The notes: generated by a model from the sequence alone, not told the origin. A DNA stretch of 64,000 nucleotides from Bacteroidota bacterium (GCA_947460345.1 CANHGM010000004.1:60624-124623), one strand, 5' to 3'. Positions 47,963 through 57,441 are shown, counted from the stretch's first letter. Numbers and translations are program-made.

Positions 47963-48826
47963 TTAGTGATGGTGGGTTGAAAAGAAGTTTAAAATACTGT
48001 CAACTTCACTTGCCCAATATTTAAAGTTGTGTTGTTGCGAAGGTTTTAAACTTAGTTTTATATCTTGTTTGGGGTGTTTGCTTTTAAGGTTTTTATATAA
48101 CCACTCTGATTGGTATTTTGGAATTATAGGATCAGATTGGCCATGTCCAATATATGTTGGTATATATAATGAATCACAGCCTGTCAATGGGTTGTCTATT
48201 TGTTTCCATCTACTCGCAAATTGATTGTATGGGCCATAAGTTGCTATAAAAATCTGATCTTGTTTTAATTTTGATTGGTCATAATCGCCACTTAGTAAAG
48301 CACAAGCACAAAATAATTTAGGGAGGTCTTCGACTATTAAAGCTGTGCCATGAGCTCCTGTACTTAACCCCATAATGTAGTTGTTTTGATTGTTTCTTAA
48401 AAGCCCAAATGTGTCTTGTATATATTTAAATAGTGTATCTGTTAACCATGCCCTTTTAATTGTGCTTTGCATCATTAACCATGTTTCTTTGTAATAGTTA
48501 GATGCATATATACTTTTACCCATTTCAGGCATTATAAGAGTATATCCCATACTTAAGGCTTTATTGCAAAGGTTTGTTTGTTTACACCATTCTTCTTTTT
48601 TGAAATTCCATCCAGGTAATATTACTATATTTCCTATAGCGTTTGCTTTTGGTGTATATATATCTACTTTTATATTTGAGATAGTTATTGTTTGAAAACC
48701 CTGTAATCTTTTATATGTTTTTTTAGCCATAGTTTTTTCTATCAGTTTACTAGCTTTTTTTTTATCTTTTGAAGTAGAATCATATCCCCACAACAGTATT
48801 ATAATTATTATATATATTGGTTTCAT
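47963..48826 (-). CDS. Alpha/beta-hydrolase fold protein
   Basis: A 287-residue protein with an N-terminal hydrophobic signal or anchor (about 1-14) and an alpha/beta-hydrolase core. The nucleophile elbow is GLSTGAHG; the Asp is likely in GHGQSDPIIP and the His in QQHNFKYW. It may be an esterase or dienelactone hydrolase-like enzyme; the substrate is unknown. An upstream in-frame ATG at 48874 lies inside the terminator hairpin of the metalloprotease gene, so 48826 is the better start. It converges with gyrB (11 bp between stops). Confidence 0.75.
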   Translation of the reverse strand: MKPIYIIIIILLWGYDSTSKDKKKASKLIEKTMAKKTYKRLQGFQTITISNIKVDIYTPKANAIGNIVILPGWNFKKEEWCKQTNLCNKALSMGYTLIMPEMGKSIYASNYYKETWLMMQSTIKRAWLTDTLFKYIQDTFGLLRNNQNNYIMGLSTGAHGTALIVEDLPKLFCACALLSGDYDQSKLKQDQIFIATYGPYNQFASRWKQIDNPLTGCDSLYIPTYIGHGQSDPIIPKYQSEWLYKNLKSKHPKQDIKLSLKPSQQHNFKYWASEVDSILNFFSTHHH

Positions 48827-48845
48827 TGATGATTTGTTTATATAT

Positions 48846-48874
48846 AAAAAATGTCGGCTTTTAATAGCCGACAT
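48846..48874 (-). terminator. Rho-independent terminator of the M4 metalloprotease gene
   Basis: A perfect 9-bp stem (ATGTCGGCT/AGCCGACAT) with a 6-nt loop. On the minus strand it is followed by TTTTTATATA. It lies 26 bp after the metalloprotease stop; the T-rich plus-strand flank may make it bidirectional. Confidence 0.85.
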
Positions 48875-48899
48875 TTTAGTTTTTTAATTGTACAATAAG

Positions 48900-51800
48900 T
48901 TATTCTTTAATGAGTTTCGTAACTTGGTTTCCATCTATATACAATAAATATAAACCACTAGCAATTGAAGAAAGATCCACACTGGTTTTTAGCTCTTTAG
49001 TCGTTTGTTCTTTTATCAATTTTCCACTTAAGTCATACACTTTGATATTGTGATTTTCTGCAGAATTAAAATCTATAACGAATGAATTTTTAAATGGATT
49101 CGGACTTACACTAAACATGTTTTTAGTTATTTCTTTAACACCTAAAGAAGTAATATTTATTGAGTGTTGGTCAGTTGTAGTTCCACAATTATTAGTTGCA
49201 GACAGTTTAACATTATAAGTGCTGGTAGCTTGGAAAGTATGCTGAGGGTTTTTGAGTGATGAAGTGTCACCATCAGCAAAATCCCAAAGATAAGTATTGT
49301 TATTTCCTCCTGTTAAATTAGTAAAGCTAACTAAGTTCTTATTAATTGACCAATTGAAGCCAGCAATTGGTTTTAAATTTACTGTTACTGCTTGTGATTT
49401 TGAAAGCTTACAACCTACAGCATTAGAAACTGTACAAGTATATGTTCCACCAGATTTTACTACAATAGATTGTGTTGTTTTTCCATTACTCCACAAGTAT
49501 GAATTATATCCAGAATTAGCTACCAAAGCAACGCTATCTCCTAAACAAAAATCAACTGGGCCCGATGGTGTAATGGTAAGTGGAGTCATTGCTGGTGCTG
49601 ATATTACTTGTTCTTTTAGTGAATCGTTAGTTGCATCCACATCGCCAACAAGCGTTGTCCATGTTTCAATAATATAATTACCTGTTGCTGAAAGGTCAAC
49701 AGTTTGAGTGAACGTATACGATTGAGTTCCATTTCTTGAAATTGTAAAAGACACGTTTTGGCTAATAACAGAACCATTGTTTAACCTCATATTGATTTTA
49801 CCTGATTGGTTGCTTAGTGCAGTTCCATAATTAAAAACATCAACTTTTACTTGTTCTACATTTGAAAGACCACAACCTGATTTGGGTTGCGTAGTTTGAG
49901 CTATACCAATATCTTTAACATCAATCCATAAACTGATATCATCAAAAGTTATCCCATCATTAGCAGAGATAGTTCCTGAAGTACCATTGTTTTTTTGACC
50001 AAACATTATTTGCATACTCTTACCCATTGTTTGTCCGACATTTCTTAATGCTTGAGTTAAATTTATTCCAGTAATTGAATTGTAAACACCTAAATTGGTT
50101 TTGGTTTGAAGATTATATAATTGAACCCAAGCAGCTTGGTCATTTCCTCTTACCCATACTTTATCACTATCAGTTGTTTCATCTCCATGATGCATAAAAG
50201 AGAAATCTAAAAATACGTCATTGGTTTGAGTACTTAAATTTACTGTAAGTCTTAAAAGATTTGTATTAAAAGGACCATTAGCATTGGTAGCTGGATATTG
50301 GTCAAATGTAATGGCTCTTTGGCCACCATTATAATATCCTGGCCCTGCGTTAGTTCTCAATCTACCATTTCCAGTTCTGGTGTTAAAGTAATCATATCTA
50401 TCAGTGCTATCTAAGCCAATCATATTGGTCACTTGACTGAAAGCAGCATTGCCTTCAAAGCCTTCGAAATAAGGAAGTTGAAGTGGTTTGTTTTCAATTT
50501 GTTTAATTGTTTTTACAGTTTGATTATTTTGAGTATTTACAGAATCAGCTGTTAAACTAGTCCAAACTTCTAAAAAGTAATAACCTGCTGCAGATAAATC
50601 TGCTTTTTGAGTGAATGTATAAGTGGCTGTATTGCCTGATACTATGCTTCCAGTATATGTTTCAGTAACAGTATTTCCACCATTTATTCTATAGTTTACA
50701 GGGAAATTTGTCAATGTATTGCTACCAAAGTTTTTTATATCAACTACAATACTTTCATTAGATTTAAGAGCAATGGCAGTGTTTTCTCTACCACTTATAT
50801 TATTTATAGATATTATTCCTGCATCGTTAGCTACTTTTTGAATACATTCCCAATCCAGAGCAAATCCACTATATGTAAGAGAAGCATCACTTACTTGTCT
50901 GATTGTAACAGAACCCGAAGTTGTGTATATTATTCCTCCATTAGGCAAACTACTACCGCTGTATTGTCCTATAAGTTTTCCGGCTATGCTAGTACCTTCA
51001 TATATATATACATAATCACCTGGGTTTTCCATATTAAATTGAGTAAATATAAGTTTGATATAAGAAGCATTGGTTGGAGATAACACAGCATAACTGTCAG
51101 AATTGTCTGAATAGTTGTTGTCTCCACCATTGTCTTTTAATGTTCCTTTGCAAGCAGTAAAGGTTCCTCCATTGCCTGTTATAGGTAATTTAAATGCTTT
51201 GCAATAGGTAAGAGTGCTGTCTACTTGTATATAACCAACCCTAGTTAAAGTATCACTACCTCCATTGCAACCTTGAATGGTAAGTTTTATACTATATATT
51301 CCATAATTACTATATACATGAGAAGGATTTTCAAGTGTACTAGTTTTAGAATCTCCAAAATCCCATAAATAAGATACTGCATTTGAACTGGTATTGATAA
51401 ATATTGCCGCATCATTTTTTGAACATAAAATAAATGGATTGGCACTAAAATCGGCATTTACACTCGTATCAAAAGCATTACCAACATTCACTGCATACCA
51501 AGCATTGGTGCATTGTTTTACAGCGTTATTACATTTGCCATATAAATCTTTAGCAGCTTGTATTGAATAAAATCTAGAATCGGCATATTTTGAATTTGGT
51601 GTTAAGTAAAAGGCATTGTTTCTGTATGAAATTGCACCAGCAGTGTCTATTCCCACACCTTTAACATTATATGCATTCCCTTTGAAATTTGTAGCAGATT
51701 CGCCCATGGTTAATATATAAAACCAATGGTTTTGCACGCCACTATTGGTATGTACCCCACCATTGTCAGCTGCTCCAACATACCAATTATTGTCGCCATA

Positions 51801-53150
51801 TGCACCTGGGTCACCAAACAAACTTGGGTTTTTCATACTTCTAATGCCATTTCCAGCAGCTGTTATGTCTTCACCTATGATGAAATTTAATTGATTGCCA
51901 CTTTTTACAGTAAATTCAACAGCGGTACCAAATATATCTGAGAAAGATTCGTTTAAAGCTCCTGACTCTCCATTATATACAAGTTTTGAAGAGTTACCTG
52001 TTACGCCATGTGACATTTCATGGGCAGCTACGTCAATACAAGTTAATGGTTTAAGTTGATTGCCATCGCCATAGGTCATTCTTTGTCCATCCCAAAAAGC
52101 ATTATCATAATTATTGCTATAATGCACATAACTTCTCAGTTTTGTATTTAGATTGTCGTAGCTTTTTCTACCATATCTATTAAAATAATATCTATATGTT
52201 TGTTCTGCACCAAAGTGAGCATCTGTAGCTACTTCGTCTTTGTTTGCATTTACATTGTTCCAATTGTTGTCAGTATCTATAAAATCAGTGTTAGAATAAC
52301 TCGTACTTTTAAGCAAATTATAGGTTTCTACACCACCGCCTAAAGCTGTTTGTCTCAATCTATAATTGTTGGCATTTACACTATCAGTATTGATTGCTTG
52401 GGTTCCACTGTATTTTGTTGTTGCTGATCCTACCACATTTCCTGTGTGTATAAGATTTTCTTCATCTATTACTTTTCCAGTAATGGCATCAATATATATA
52501 TTAGCTCTTTTTAACGGGATTTGACAATAGATATTAAACTTCCAACACAAATGAAAATGACCAGGAGCTAATTTATTAGCTTCAGCTTTGTATACCAATT
52601 CGCCCTTAGGTAAAAAAGTAGCATTTTCAGATTCTTGTTCTATTTTGATGAACTTTTCATTGTCAGCATTCTGCCACATATATACTTCTGCTGGATATGC
52701 CGATAGAGCTTTAGCTAAGGCATCTTTCTCACTCAATGTTGGCTCAATTGTTTTTGGTAAACCTGAAAAATACTCACCATTCCAAGATATAATTTGATTT
52801 CCGTTTGAATGAACAATAATCATTGAACCTTCAACCGGAATATTGTTTTGAGTTTGAATATATCTCTCATGTGTCCAGCCAATATTGTCACTTTCGGTTT
52901 TATATAATTCAAACTTTGCATTGATTTTATCTTTAATTAAGTTTAAAGCTTGTGTTTGCCAGTCAAAGTTTTTTAACGCAGTGCCTTCTTGATATTCAAC
53001 ATAGTTAGGTAGTTTAAATTCTTGATTAAATCTGATAAATTGAGCATTGTTTATGAGCTTTGAAGCTTCATTTCCCTTTAACTCTATATGTTGAGCAAAG
53101 AGATTAACAACTGATATTAATAATAAAAATGAAAAGAATAATTTTCTCAT
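48900..53150 (-). CDS. Large secreted M4 (thermolysin-like) metalloprotease with PKD, CUB and T9SS domains
   Basis: A 1416-residue exported protease. In order: signal peptide (1-20), FTP/PepSY-type propeptide (to about 235), M4 catalytic domain with zinc ligands His377, His381 (HEMSH) and Glu401 (GALNESFSD), a PKD domain (WDFGDSKTSTLENPSHVYS), a CUB-like domain with DYVYIYEG, two related beta modules of about 85 residues (YTFTQKADLSAAGYYFLEVW and YTFTQTVDLSATGNYIIETW) flanking a MAM/jelly-roll-like region, an Ig-like module, a second PKD domain (WDFADGDTSSLKNPQHTF), and a T9SS type A sorting domain (SVSPNPFKNSFVIDF). It should degrade proteins at or outside the cell surface. The ATG at 53150 starts the signal peptide; in-frame codons upstream give an unlikely leader. 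Confidence 0.92.
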   Translation of the reverse strand: MRKLFFSFLLLISVVNLFAQHIELKGNEASKLINNAQFIRFNQEFKLPNYVEYQEGTALKNFDWQTQALNLIKDKINAKFELYKTESDNIGWTHERYIQTQNNIPVEGSMIIVHSNGNQIISWNGEYFSGLPKTIEPTLSEKDALAKALSAYPAEVYMWQNADNEKFIKIEQESENATFLPKGELVYKAEANKLAPGHFHLCWKFNIYCQIPLKRANIYIDAITGKVIDEENLIHTGNVVGSATTKYSGTQAINTDSVNANNYRLRQTALGGGVETYNLLKSTSYSNTDFIDTDNNWNNVNANKDEVATDAHFGAEQTYRYYFNRYGRKSYDNLNTKLRSYVHYSNNYDNAFWDGQRMTYGDGNQLKPLTCIDVAAHEMSHGVTGNSSKLVYNGESGALNESFSDIFGTAVEFTVKSGNQLNFIIGEDITAAGNGIRSMKNPSLFGDPGAYGDNNWYVGAADNGGVHTNSGVQNHWFYILTMGESATNFKGNAYNVKGVGIDTAGAISYRNNAFYLTPNSKYADSRFYSIQAAKDLYGKCNNAVKQCTNAWYAVNVGNAFDTSVNADFSANPFILCSKNDAAIFINTSSNAVSYLWDFGDSKTSTLENPSHVYSNYGIYSIKLTIQGCNGGSDTLTRVGYIQVDSTLTYCKAFKLPITGNGGTFTACKGTLKDNGGDNNYSDNSDSYAVLSPTNASYIKLIFTQFNMENPGDYVYIYEGTSIAGKLIGQYSGSSLPNGGIIYTTSGSVTIRQVSDASLTYSGFALDWECIQKVANDAGIISINNISGRENTAIALKSNESIVVDIKNFGSNTLTNFPVNYRINGGNTVTETYTGSIVSGNTATYTFTQKADLSAAGYYFLEVWTSLTADSVNTQNNQTVKTIKQIENKPLQLPYFEGFEGNAAFSQVTNMIGLDSTDRYDYFNTRTGNGRLRTNAGPGYYNGGQRAITFDQYPATNANGPFNTNLLRLTVNLSTQTNDVFLDFSFMHHGDETTDSDKVWVRGNDQAAWVQLYNLQTKTNLGVYNSITGINLTQALRNVGQTMGKSMQIMFGQKNNGTSGTISANDGITFDDISLWIDVKDIGIAQTTQPKSGCGLSNVEQVKVDVFNYGTALSNQSGKINMRLNNGSVISQNVSFTISRNGTQSYTFTQTVDLSATGNYIIETWTTLVGDVDATNDSLKEQVISAPAMTPLTITPSGPVDFCLGDSVALVANSGYNSYLWSNGKTTQSIVVKSGGTYTCTVSNAVGCKLSKSQAVTVNLKPIAGFNWSINKNLVSFTNLTGGNNNTYLWDFADGDTSSLKNPQHTFQATSTYNVKLSATNNCGTTTDQHSINITSLGVKEITKNMFSVSPNPFKNSFVIDFNSAENHNIKVYDLSGKLIKEQTTKELKTSVDLSSIASGLYLLYIDGNQVTKLIKE

Positions 53151-53381
53151 AAAGTGTATATTTATATTTTTTTGGTGATGCAATTTAGGGTTTTGAATAT
53201 TTTGATTGCGTATTTTTTTTGTCATATTCTTATAATTTGCTTTGTTTATTAATTTAACAAATGTTTATGTTTGTTTACAACACATAAAATTAATTATAGT
53301 TTTGTTTTTCTATGATTTAAATATTAGAACAAAATCTAAATCGGGGTTAAAAACTTATCTATTGTAATTACCTTTGCATTT
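53151..53381. other. Divergent intergenic region between the metalloprotease gene and gatB
   Basis: A 231-bp AT-rich region holding the promoters of both divergent genes. The gatB -7 element is at 53369. I see no clear TAnnTTTG on the minus strand and no operator-like palindrome. Confidence 0.4.
53369..53376 (+). promoter_or_regulatory. -7 element 5 nt before the gatB start
   Basis: Exact TACCTTTG; the ATG at 53382 is 5 nt downstream, implying a leaderless or near-leaderless mRNA. Confidence 0.5.
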
Positions 53382-54836
53382 ATGTCAGACAGTATTAAAG
53401 ATAAGTACGAAGCCGTTATTGGGCTTGAGATACATTCACAATTGCTTACCCGTAGTAAAGCTTTTTGTAGTGATAGTGTTGAATATGGATTGTTACCCAA
53501 TACACAAACAAGCGTCATTAGTTTAGGGCATCCAGGCACATTACCAAAGCACAACAAAAGAGCCATTGAATTAGCTATTTGTATGGGACTTGCATGTAAT
53601 TGTCAAATTAGAGAATACAACCAATATGCTCGTAAAAACTATTTTTATGCAGATTTGACAAAAGGCTATCAAATAACTCAAGACAAAACACCAATTTGTT
53701 ACGAAGGTCATGTAGAGATTGAGTTAAAAGATGGCTCAACCAAGCAAATAAATTTAGAACGTATACATATGGAAGAAGATACGGGTAAAAGTATGCACGA
53801 CCAAGATTTATATAGTTCATTAATAGATTATAACCGTGCCGGAACGCCTCTAATAGAAATTGTGACAAAACCCGATTTTAGAACTGGTGAAGAAGCTTAT
53901 GCATTTATAACACTGATTAGACAAATGGTAAGATACTTAGATATATGTGATGGGAACATGGAAGAGGGTTCGTTGCGTTGTGATGCAAACGTATCTGTGA
54001 GGTTGAAAGGTGCGAGTGAATATGGTACCAAAGTAGAAGTAAAAAATATGAACTCTATGCGTAATGTGCAAAGAGCCATCGATTTTGAAATTAATAGACA
54101 GATTGAATTGATAGAAGCAGGAGGGAAGGTGATGCAAGAAACACGCACGTTTGATGCGATGAAAAACATTACTATTGTGATGCGTACCAAAGAAGGAGCT
54201 AACGATTATCGATATTTTCCTGAGCCTGATTTGCCGCCATTGGTTGTTAATGAGGCTTGGATAGAAAAGATTAGAAGTGAAATGCCCTCATTGCCTAAAG
54301 AACTTATTGCTAAATATATTAAAGAATATAAGTTGACAGAGTATGATGCCAGAGTGATTACTGACTTTAAAGAAACGGCTGCATATTTTGAACAAATTTG
54401 CCACCATACTGGAAATTATAAAGCGGCAGCCAATTGGATTAATGGTGCTATAAAATCATATATGAATGAACAAGGAATAGATATCTCCATGTTTCCTGTA
54501 AAACCAATAGCTATAGCTGATATAATTAATATAATTGACGAAGGTAAGTTGAGCAACAGTGCGGCTTCTCAGCAAGTGTTTCCAATGATGGCCAAACATC
54601 CAGAGCGTTCACCCTTAGAAATTGCAACTGAGTTAAACTTGATACAAGACAGCAATGCTGATTCTATAGAACCATTAATAGACGAGGTTTTAGCCAAGTA
54701 TCCTGAAAAAATAATTGAGTACAAAGAAGGTAAAAAAACCTTGATGGGCTTGTTTGTAGGTGAGGTAATGAAACTCTCAAAAGGCAAAGCAGATCCTAAG
54801 ATTACGAACGAGCTGTTGAGGAAGAAATTGGATTGA
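53382..54836 (+). CDS. gatB: Aspartyl/glutamyl-tRNA(Asn/Gln) amidotransferase subunit B
   Basis: A 484-residue subunit of the GatCAB amidotransferase, which makes Gln-tRNA(Gln) and/or Asn-tRNA(Asn). It begins YEAVIGLEIHSQLLTRSKAFC, contains HPGTLPKHNKRAIELAICMG, the kinase-like HMEEDTGKSMHD and EGSLRCDANVSVR, and ends with the YqeY-like helical domain. gatA and gatC are not in the window. Length is normal. Confidence 0.96.
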   Translation: MSDSIKDKYEAVIGLEIHSQLLTRSKAFCSDSVEYGLLPNTQTSVISLGHPGTLPKHNKRAIELAICMGLACNCQIREYNQYARKNYFYADLTKGYQITQDKTPICYEGHVEIELKDGSTKQINLERIHMEEDTGKSMHDQDLYSSLIDYNRAGTPLIEIVTKPDFRTGEEAYAFITLIRQMVRYLDICDGNMEEGSLRCDANVSVRLKGASEYGTKVEVKNMNSMRNVQRAIDFEINRQIELIEAGGKVMQETRTFDAMKNITIVMRTKEGANDYRYFPEPDLPPLVVNEAWIEKIRSEMPSLPKELIAKYIKEYKLTEYDARVITDFKETAAYFEQICHHTGNYKAAANWINGAIKSYMNEQGIDISMFPVKPIAIADIINIIDEGKLSNSAASQQVFPMMAKHPERSPLEIATELNLIQDSNADSIEPLIDEVLAKYPEKIIEYKEGKKTLMGLFVGEVMKLSKGKADPKITNELLRKKLD

Positions 54837-54861
54837 TTTGTATATAGGGATATATAAATTC

Positions 54862-54890
54862 TCTCACAGATTACACAGATAAGCACAGAT
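54862..54890. repeat. Left inverted array: three CACAGAT heptamers
   Basis: CACAGAT at 54865, 54874 and 54884, separated by 2 and 3 nt and preceded by TCT. It is the inverted counterpart of the array at 55445-55473 with identical spacing. Confidence 0.85.
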
Positions 54891-54982
54891 TTGTTATTAA
54901 ATTTCTTCCATAGATATTACAAATGAGTCAAATATATTTGCTTTAATGATAAATTTAGGTATAAATAACTAAGTGATTTTAT

Positions 54983-55360
54983 ATGGACCAAAACGAAATT
55001 ATATATATCAATAGGGGAGCAATATATACTGTATATAATGATTGAGGTCCTGGATTATTAGAAAGTGTATATGAAGCTGCACTTATATTTGAATTACAAG
55101 AACAAGGTTTAAAAGTTAAAAGTCAAGTTCCTCTACCTGTATTTTATAAGGAAGTCAGACTTGAACTCGGTTTTAGAATTGATATTCTAGTAGAAAATGC
55201 AATAGTTATTGAAATAAATTCTGTTGAATCTTTGCAAAATGTTCATAAGAAACAACCGCTAACATATTTAAAACTTTCAGGAATAAAACTTGGTTTATTA
55301 GTGAACTTTAATTCAGAAAAACTAATTGATAAAGAATCTATAATACGTATTATTAATTAA
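54983..55360 (+). pseudogene. GxxExxY family protein, interrupted by an in-frame TGA
   Basis: From ATG at 54983, 126 codons end at TAA 55360 with a TGA at 55043-55045 (codon 21). The family signature GPGLLESVYEAAL follows directly after this stop, where relatives usually have Leu-Gly-Pro-Gly. Later FRIDILVENAIVIEINSVE matches the PD-(D/E)xK-like core, but the usual Lys of EIKxVE is Asn. The C-terminus YLKLSGIKLGLLVNFNSE is family-like. The stop plus loss of the putative catalytic Lys indicate a dead copy. GxxExxY proteins have no settled function. The gene lies between two inverted CACAGAT/ATCTGTG arrays. Confidence 0.85.
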
Positions 55361-55395
55361 TAATAAAAAGTACTTTTTTAAAATACTATAAATCT

Positions 55396-55490
55396 ATCTG
55401 TGTAAATATGAGCAATCTGTTAGAATATCAATACGAAAAAATTGATCTGTGAGAATCTGTGATATCTGTGAGAATCATAATTAGTCTGTG
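55396..55490. repeat. Right inverted array: ATCTGTG heptamers
   Basis: Exact ATCTGTG at 55396, 55445, 55455 and 55464, plus degenerate copies ATCTGTT at 55415 and GTCTGTG at 55484. The block 55445-55473, read on the minus strand, has the same CACAGAT-N2-CACAGAT-N3-CACAGAT layout as the left array. Confidence 0.85.
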
Positions 55491-55503
55491 AGAAAAAACA
55501 ACA

Positions 55504-55531
55504 AAAAAGGCTGATATTTCTACCAGCCTTT
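55504..55531 (-). terminator. Rho-independent terminator of sucC
   Basis: An 8-bp stem AAAGGCTG/CAGCCTTT with a 10-nt loop. On the minus strand it is followed by TTTTTTGTTG. It lies 20 bp after the sucC stop. Confidence 0.8.
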
Positions 55532-55551
55532 AAATATAAATAAATTAAATT

Positions 55552-56763
55552 TTAGTTCAATACTTGCGTCACTAAATCTGCCGCTTCTTGTAAAGTGATA
55601 GCTGAAAACACTTTCAATCCTGATTCATCAATTAATTTTTTAGCTTCAACTGCATTGGTTCCTTGAAGTCTAACAATAATTGGTACCGGAATGTTTCCTA
55701 TATTTTGGTATGCATCAACTACTCCTTGTGCCACACGGTCGCATCTTACAATACCACCAAAGATATTAATAAGAATCGCTTTTACATTCGGGTCTTTTAA
55801 GATGATTCTGAATCCAGCTTCAACGGTTTTAGCATTGGCACTACCTCCCACATCTAAGAAATTTGCAGGGTCGCCACCGCTAAGTTTGATAATATCCATG
55901 GTAGCCATAGCCAAACCAGCACCATTCACCATACAACCAACGTTGCCATCTAGTTTTACATAGTTTAGGTTGCTCTCACCAGCTTCAACTTCAGTTGGAT
56001 CTTCTTCTGAAGTATCACGTAAAGCCAATTGATCGGCATGTCTGATCAATCCATTGTCGTCAAAATTAACTTTAGCATCTACTGCTATTATTTTATCATC
56101 ACTGGTTTTTAAAACTGGGTTGATTTCAAACATACCAGAATCTGTTCCTATATAAGCTTTATATAAATTGCTAACAAACTTCACCATTTGTTTGTTTGCC
56201 TCACCAGTTAAACCTAAGTTAAAAGCAATTTTACGAGCTTGAAATGGTTGTAATCCTATTGCAGGATCGATATGTTCTTTATGAATAAGTTCAGGAGTGT
56301 TATGAGCTACATCTTCTATATCCATTCCACCTTCTGTACTGTATATGATAACGTTTTTGCCTTCTTTTCTATCTAGCAATATACTCATATAGAATTCTTT
56401 TGTAGGACTTGCACCAGGGTAGTATACATCTTGTGCAACAAGAACTTTACTTACTTTTTTTCCAGCTTCTCCAGTTTGGATGGTTACTAATGTACCTCCA
56501 ATTAAATTAGCTGAAATTGTTTTTACATCGTCAAGTGATTTAGCTAAAGCCACTCCTCTTTGTTCGGTACCGGTAATTTTGCCTTTACCTCTTCCTCCTG
56601 CATGTATTTGGGCTTTTACAACCACCCAACTTGTGCCGGTTTGTTCTTGAAGTTTTTTTGCAGCATCTACAGCGCCATCAGCACTTTCTGCTACTATGCC
56701 TTCTTGAATAGCTACTCCGTACTTTTTAAGTATTTCTTTTGCTTGATATTCGTGTATATTCAT
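55552..56763 (-). CDS. sucC: Succinyl-CoA ligase (ADP-forming) subunit beta
   Basis: A 403-residue TCA-cycle enzyme subunit making ATP from succinyl-CoA. It starts MNIHEYQAKEILKKYGV, has the ATP-grasp segment VVKAQIHAGGRGKGK, MFEINPVLKTSDD, NFLDVGGSANA and the CoA-domain power-helix region NIFGGIVRCDRVAQG. Length is normal. sucD is not adjacent, which is common in Bacteroidota. It is monocistronic with its own promoter and terminator. Confidence 0.97.
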   Translation of the reverse strand: MNIHEYQAKEILKKYGVAIQEGIVAESADGAVDAAKKLQEQTGTSWVVVKAQIHAGGRGKGKITGTEQRGVALAKSLDDVKTISANLIGGTLVTIQTGEAGKKVSKVLVAQDVYYPGASPTKEFYMSILLDRKEGKNVIIYSTEGGMDIEDVAHNTPELIHKEHIDPAIGLQPFQARKIAFNLGLTGEANKQMVKFVSNLYKAYIGTDSGMFEINPVLKTSDDKIIAVDAKVNFDDNGLIRHADQLALRDTSEEDPTEVEAGESNLNYVKLDGNVGCMVNGAGLAMATMDIIKLSGGDPANFLDVGGSANAKTVEAGFRIILKDPNVKAILINIFGGIVRCDRVAQGVVDAYQNIGNIPVPIIVRLQGTNAVEAKKLIDESGLKVFSAITLQEAADLVTQVLN

Positions 56764-56788
56764 CTAATGTATTTTTTGAAAAGTGTCG

Positions 56789-56796
56789 CAAAAGTA
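56789..56796 (-). promoter_or_regulatory. Bacteroidota -7 element for sucC
   Basis: Exact TACTTTTG on the minus strand, 25 nt before the sucC ATG. Confidence 0.5.
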
Positions 56797-56930
56797 AGAT
56801 TTAAATGCAATGATTAGATGCATATAATATTGACAATAGTATTCTTAATTGTTCTACTTTGATAATCAGTAAAATAATTTGCTAAATTATAAAAATAAAA
56901 GAGAAAATCTTGATGAAAGATGGGTGTAAA

Positions 56931-56967
56931 AAAAAGAAAGCTACCTTTTGAGTAGCTTTCTTTTTTT
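56931..56967. terminator. Strong hairpin terminator downstream of the 93-residue protein gene
   Basis: A long stem AAAAAGAAAGCTAC / GTAGCTTTCTTTTT with a 7-nt loop and a T-run on both strands. It lies about 60 bp after the stop of the gene at 57029-57310 and may also insulate sucC. Confidence 0.8.
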
Positions 56968-57028
56968 GTCAAAAATATAATGAATTAAAAATATACTAAA
57001 AAAAATAAAAAATTGAAATGCAATTTAA

Positions 57029-57310
57029 TTAATATAAAAACACGTCGTTTATGAACTTATAAGGTATATTGATTCCTCCTTTTAAAGTTACACAAGATTC
57101 TGTAGAAGCCCAAACGGTAGTTTCAACGGCTATAGGACCATTTACAGTTTGTAATTCTATTTTAACTTTACCCTGAGAACTATTGCCAATAAGCATAGCT
57201 CTGTATAAATCTTCTTTTAATTTTGATAAGAAAGAAGAATTTGATGATTGTGAACTCGGAGTTAATTGATGAGCTCCTAATTGCTCTTTGGGAATAAGTA
57301 TTTGTGTCAT
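57029..57310 (-). CDS. Small conserved Bacteroidota protein of unknown function
   Basis: A 93-residue cytosolic protein. After a disordered Ser/Gln-rich start (about 12-30) comes a helix, KLKEDLYRAMLIGNSSQGKV, and a small beta region (KIELQTVNGPIAVETTVWAS ... CVTLKGGINIPYKFINDV). The end pattern, a Trp-Ala strand then LKGGxxIPxxxI, is one I associate with short conserved proteins across Bacteroidota, possibly a small SH3/Sm-like barrel. It is a single gene followed by a strong terminator. Function is unknown. Confidence 0.75.
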   Translation of the reverse strand: MTQILIPKEQLGAHQLTPSSQSSNSSFLSKLKEDLYRAMLIGNSSQGKVKIELQTVNGPIAVETTVWASTESCVTLKGGINIPYKFINDVFLY

Positions 57311-57441
57311 GGTTGTTATGTTTTATTTGATACAAAAGTGAAGTATTGTTTTAGTGTAAACAATCTTATTTCCTGCAAAAACTTACATATTTTTAAAACC
57401 CTGTTTTTTATTTTCAAACAAAAAAAAGATAAATATAAAAC

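Noticed and set aside
48827..48874. Longer start for the alpha/beta hydrolase
   Set aside because: This ATG is inside the metalloprotease terminator hairpin and would push the hydrophobic leader away from the N-terminus.
54862..55490. CRISPR array or tandem satellite
   Set aside because: Heptamers spaced by 2-3 nt, in inverted clusters around a gene, do not form repeat-spacer units and no cas gene is near.
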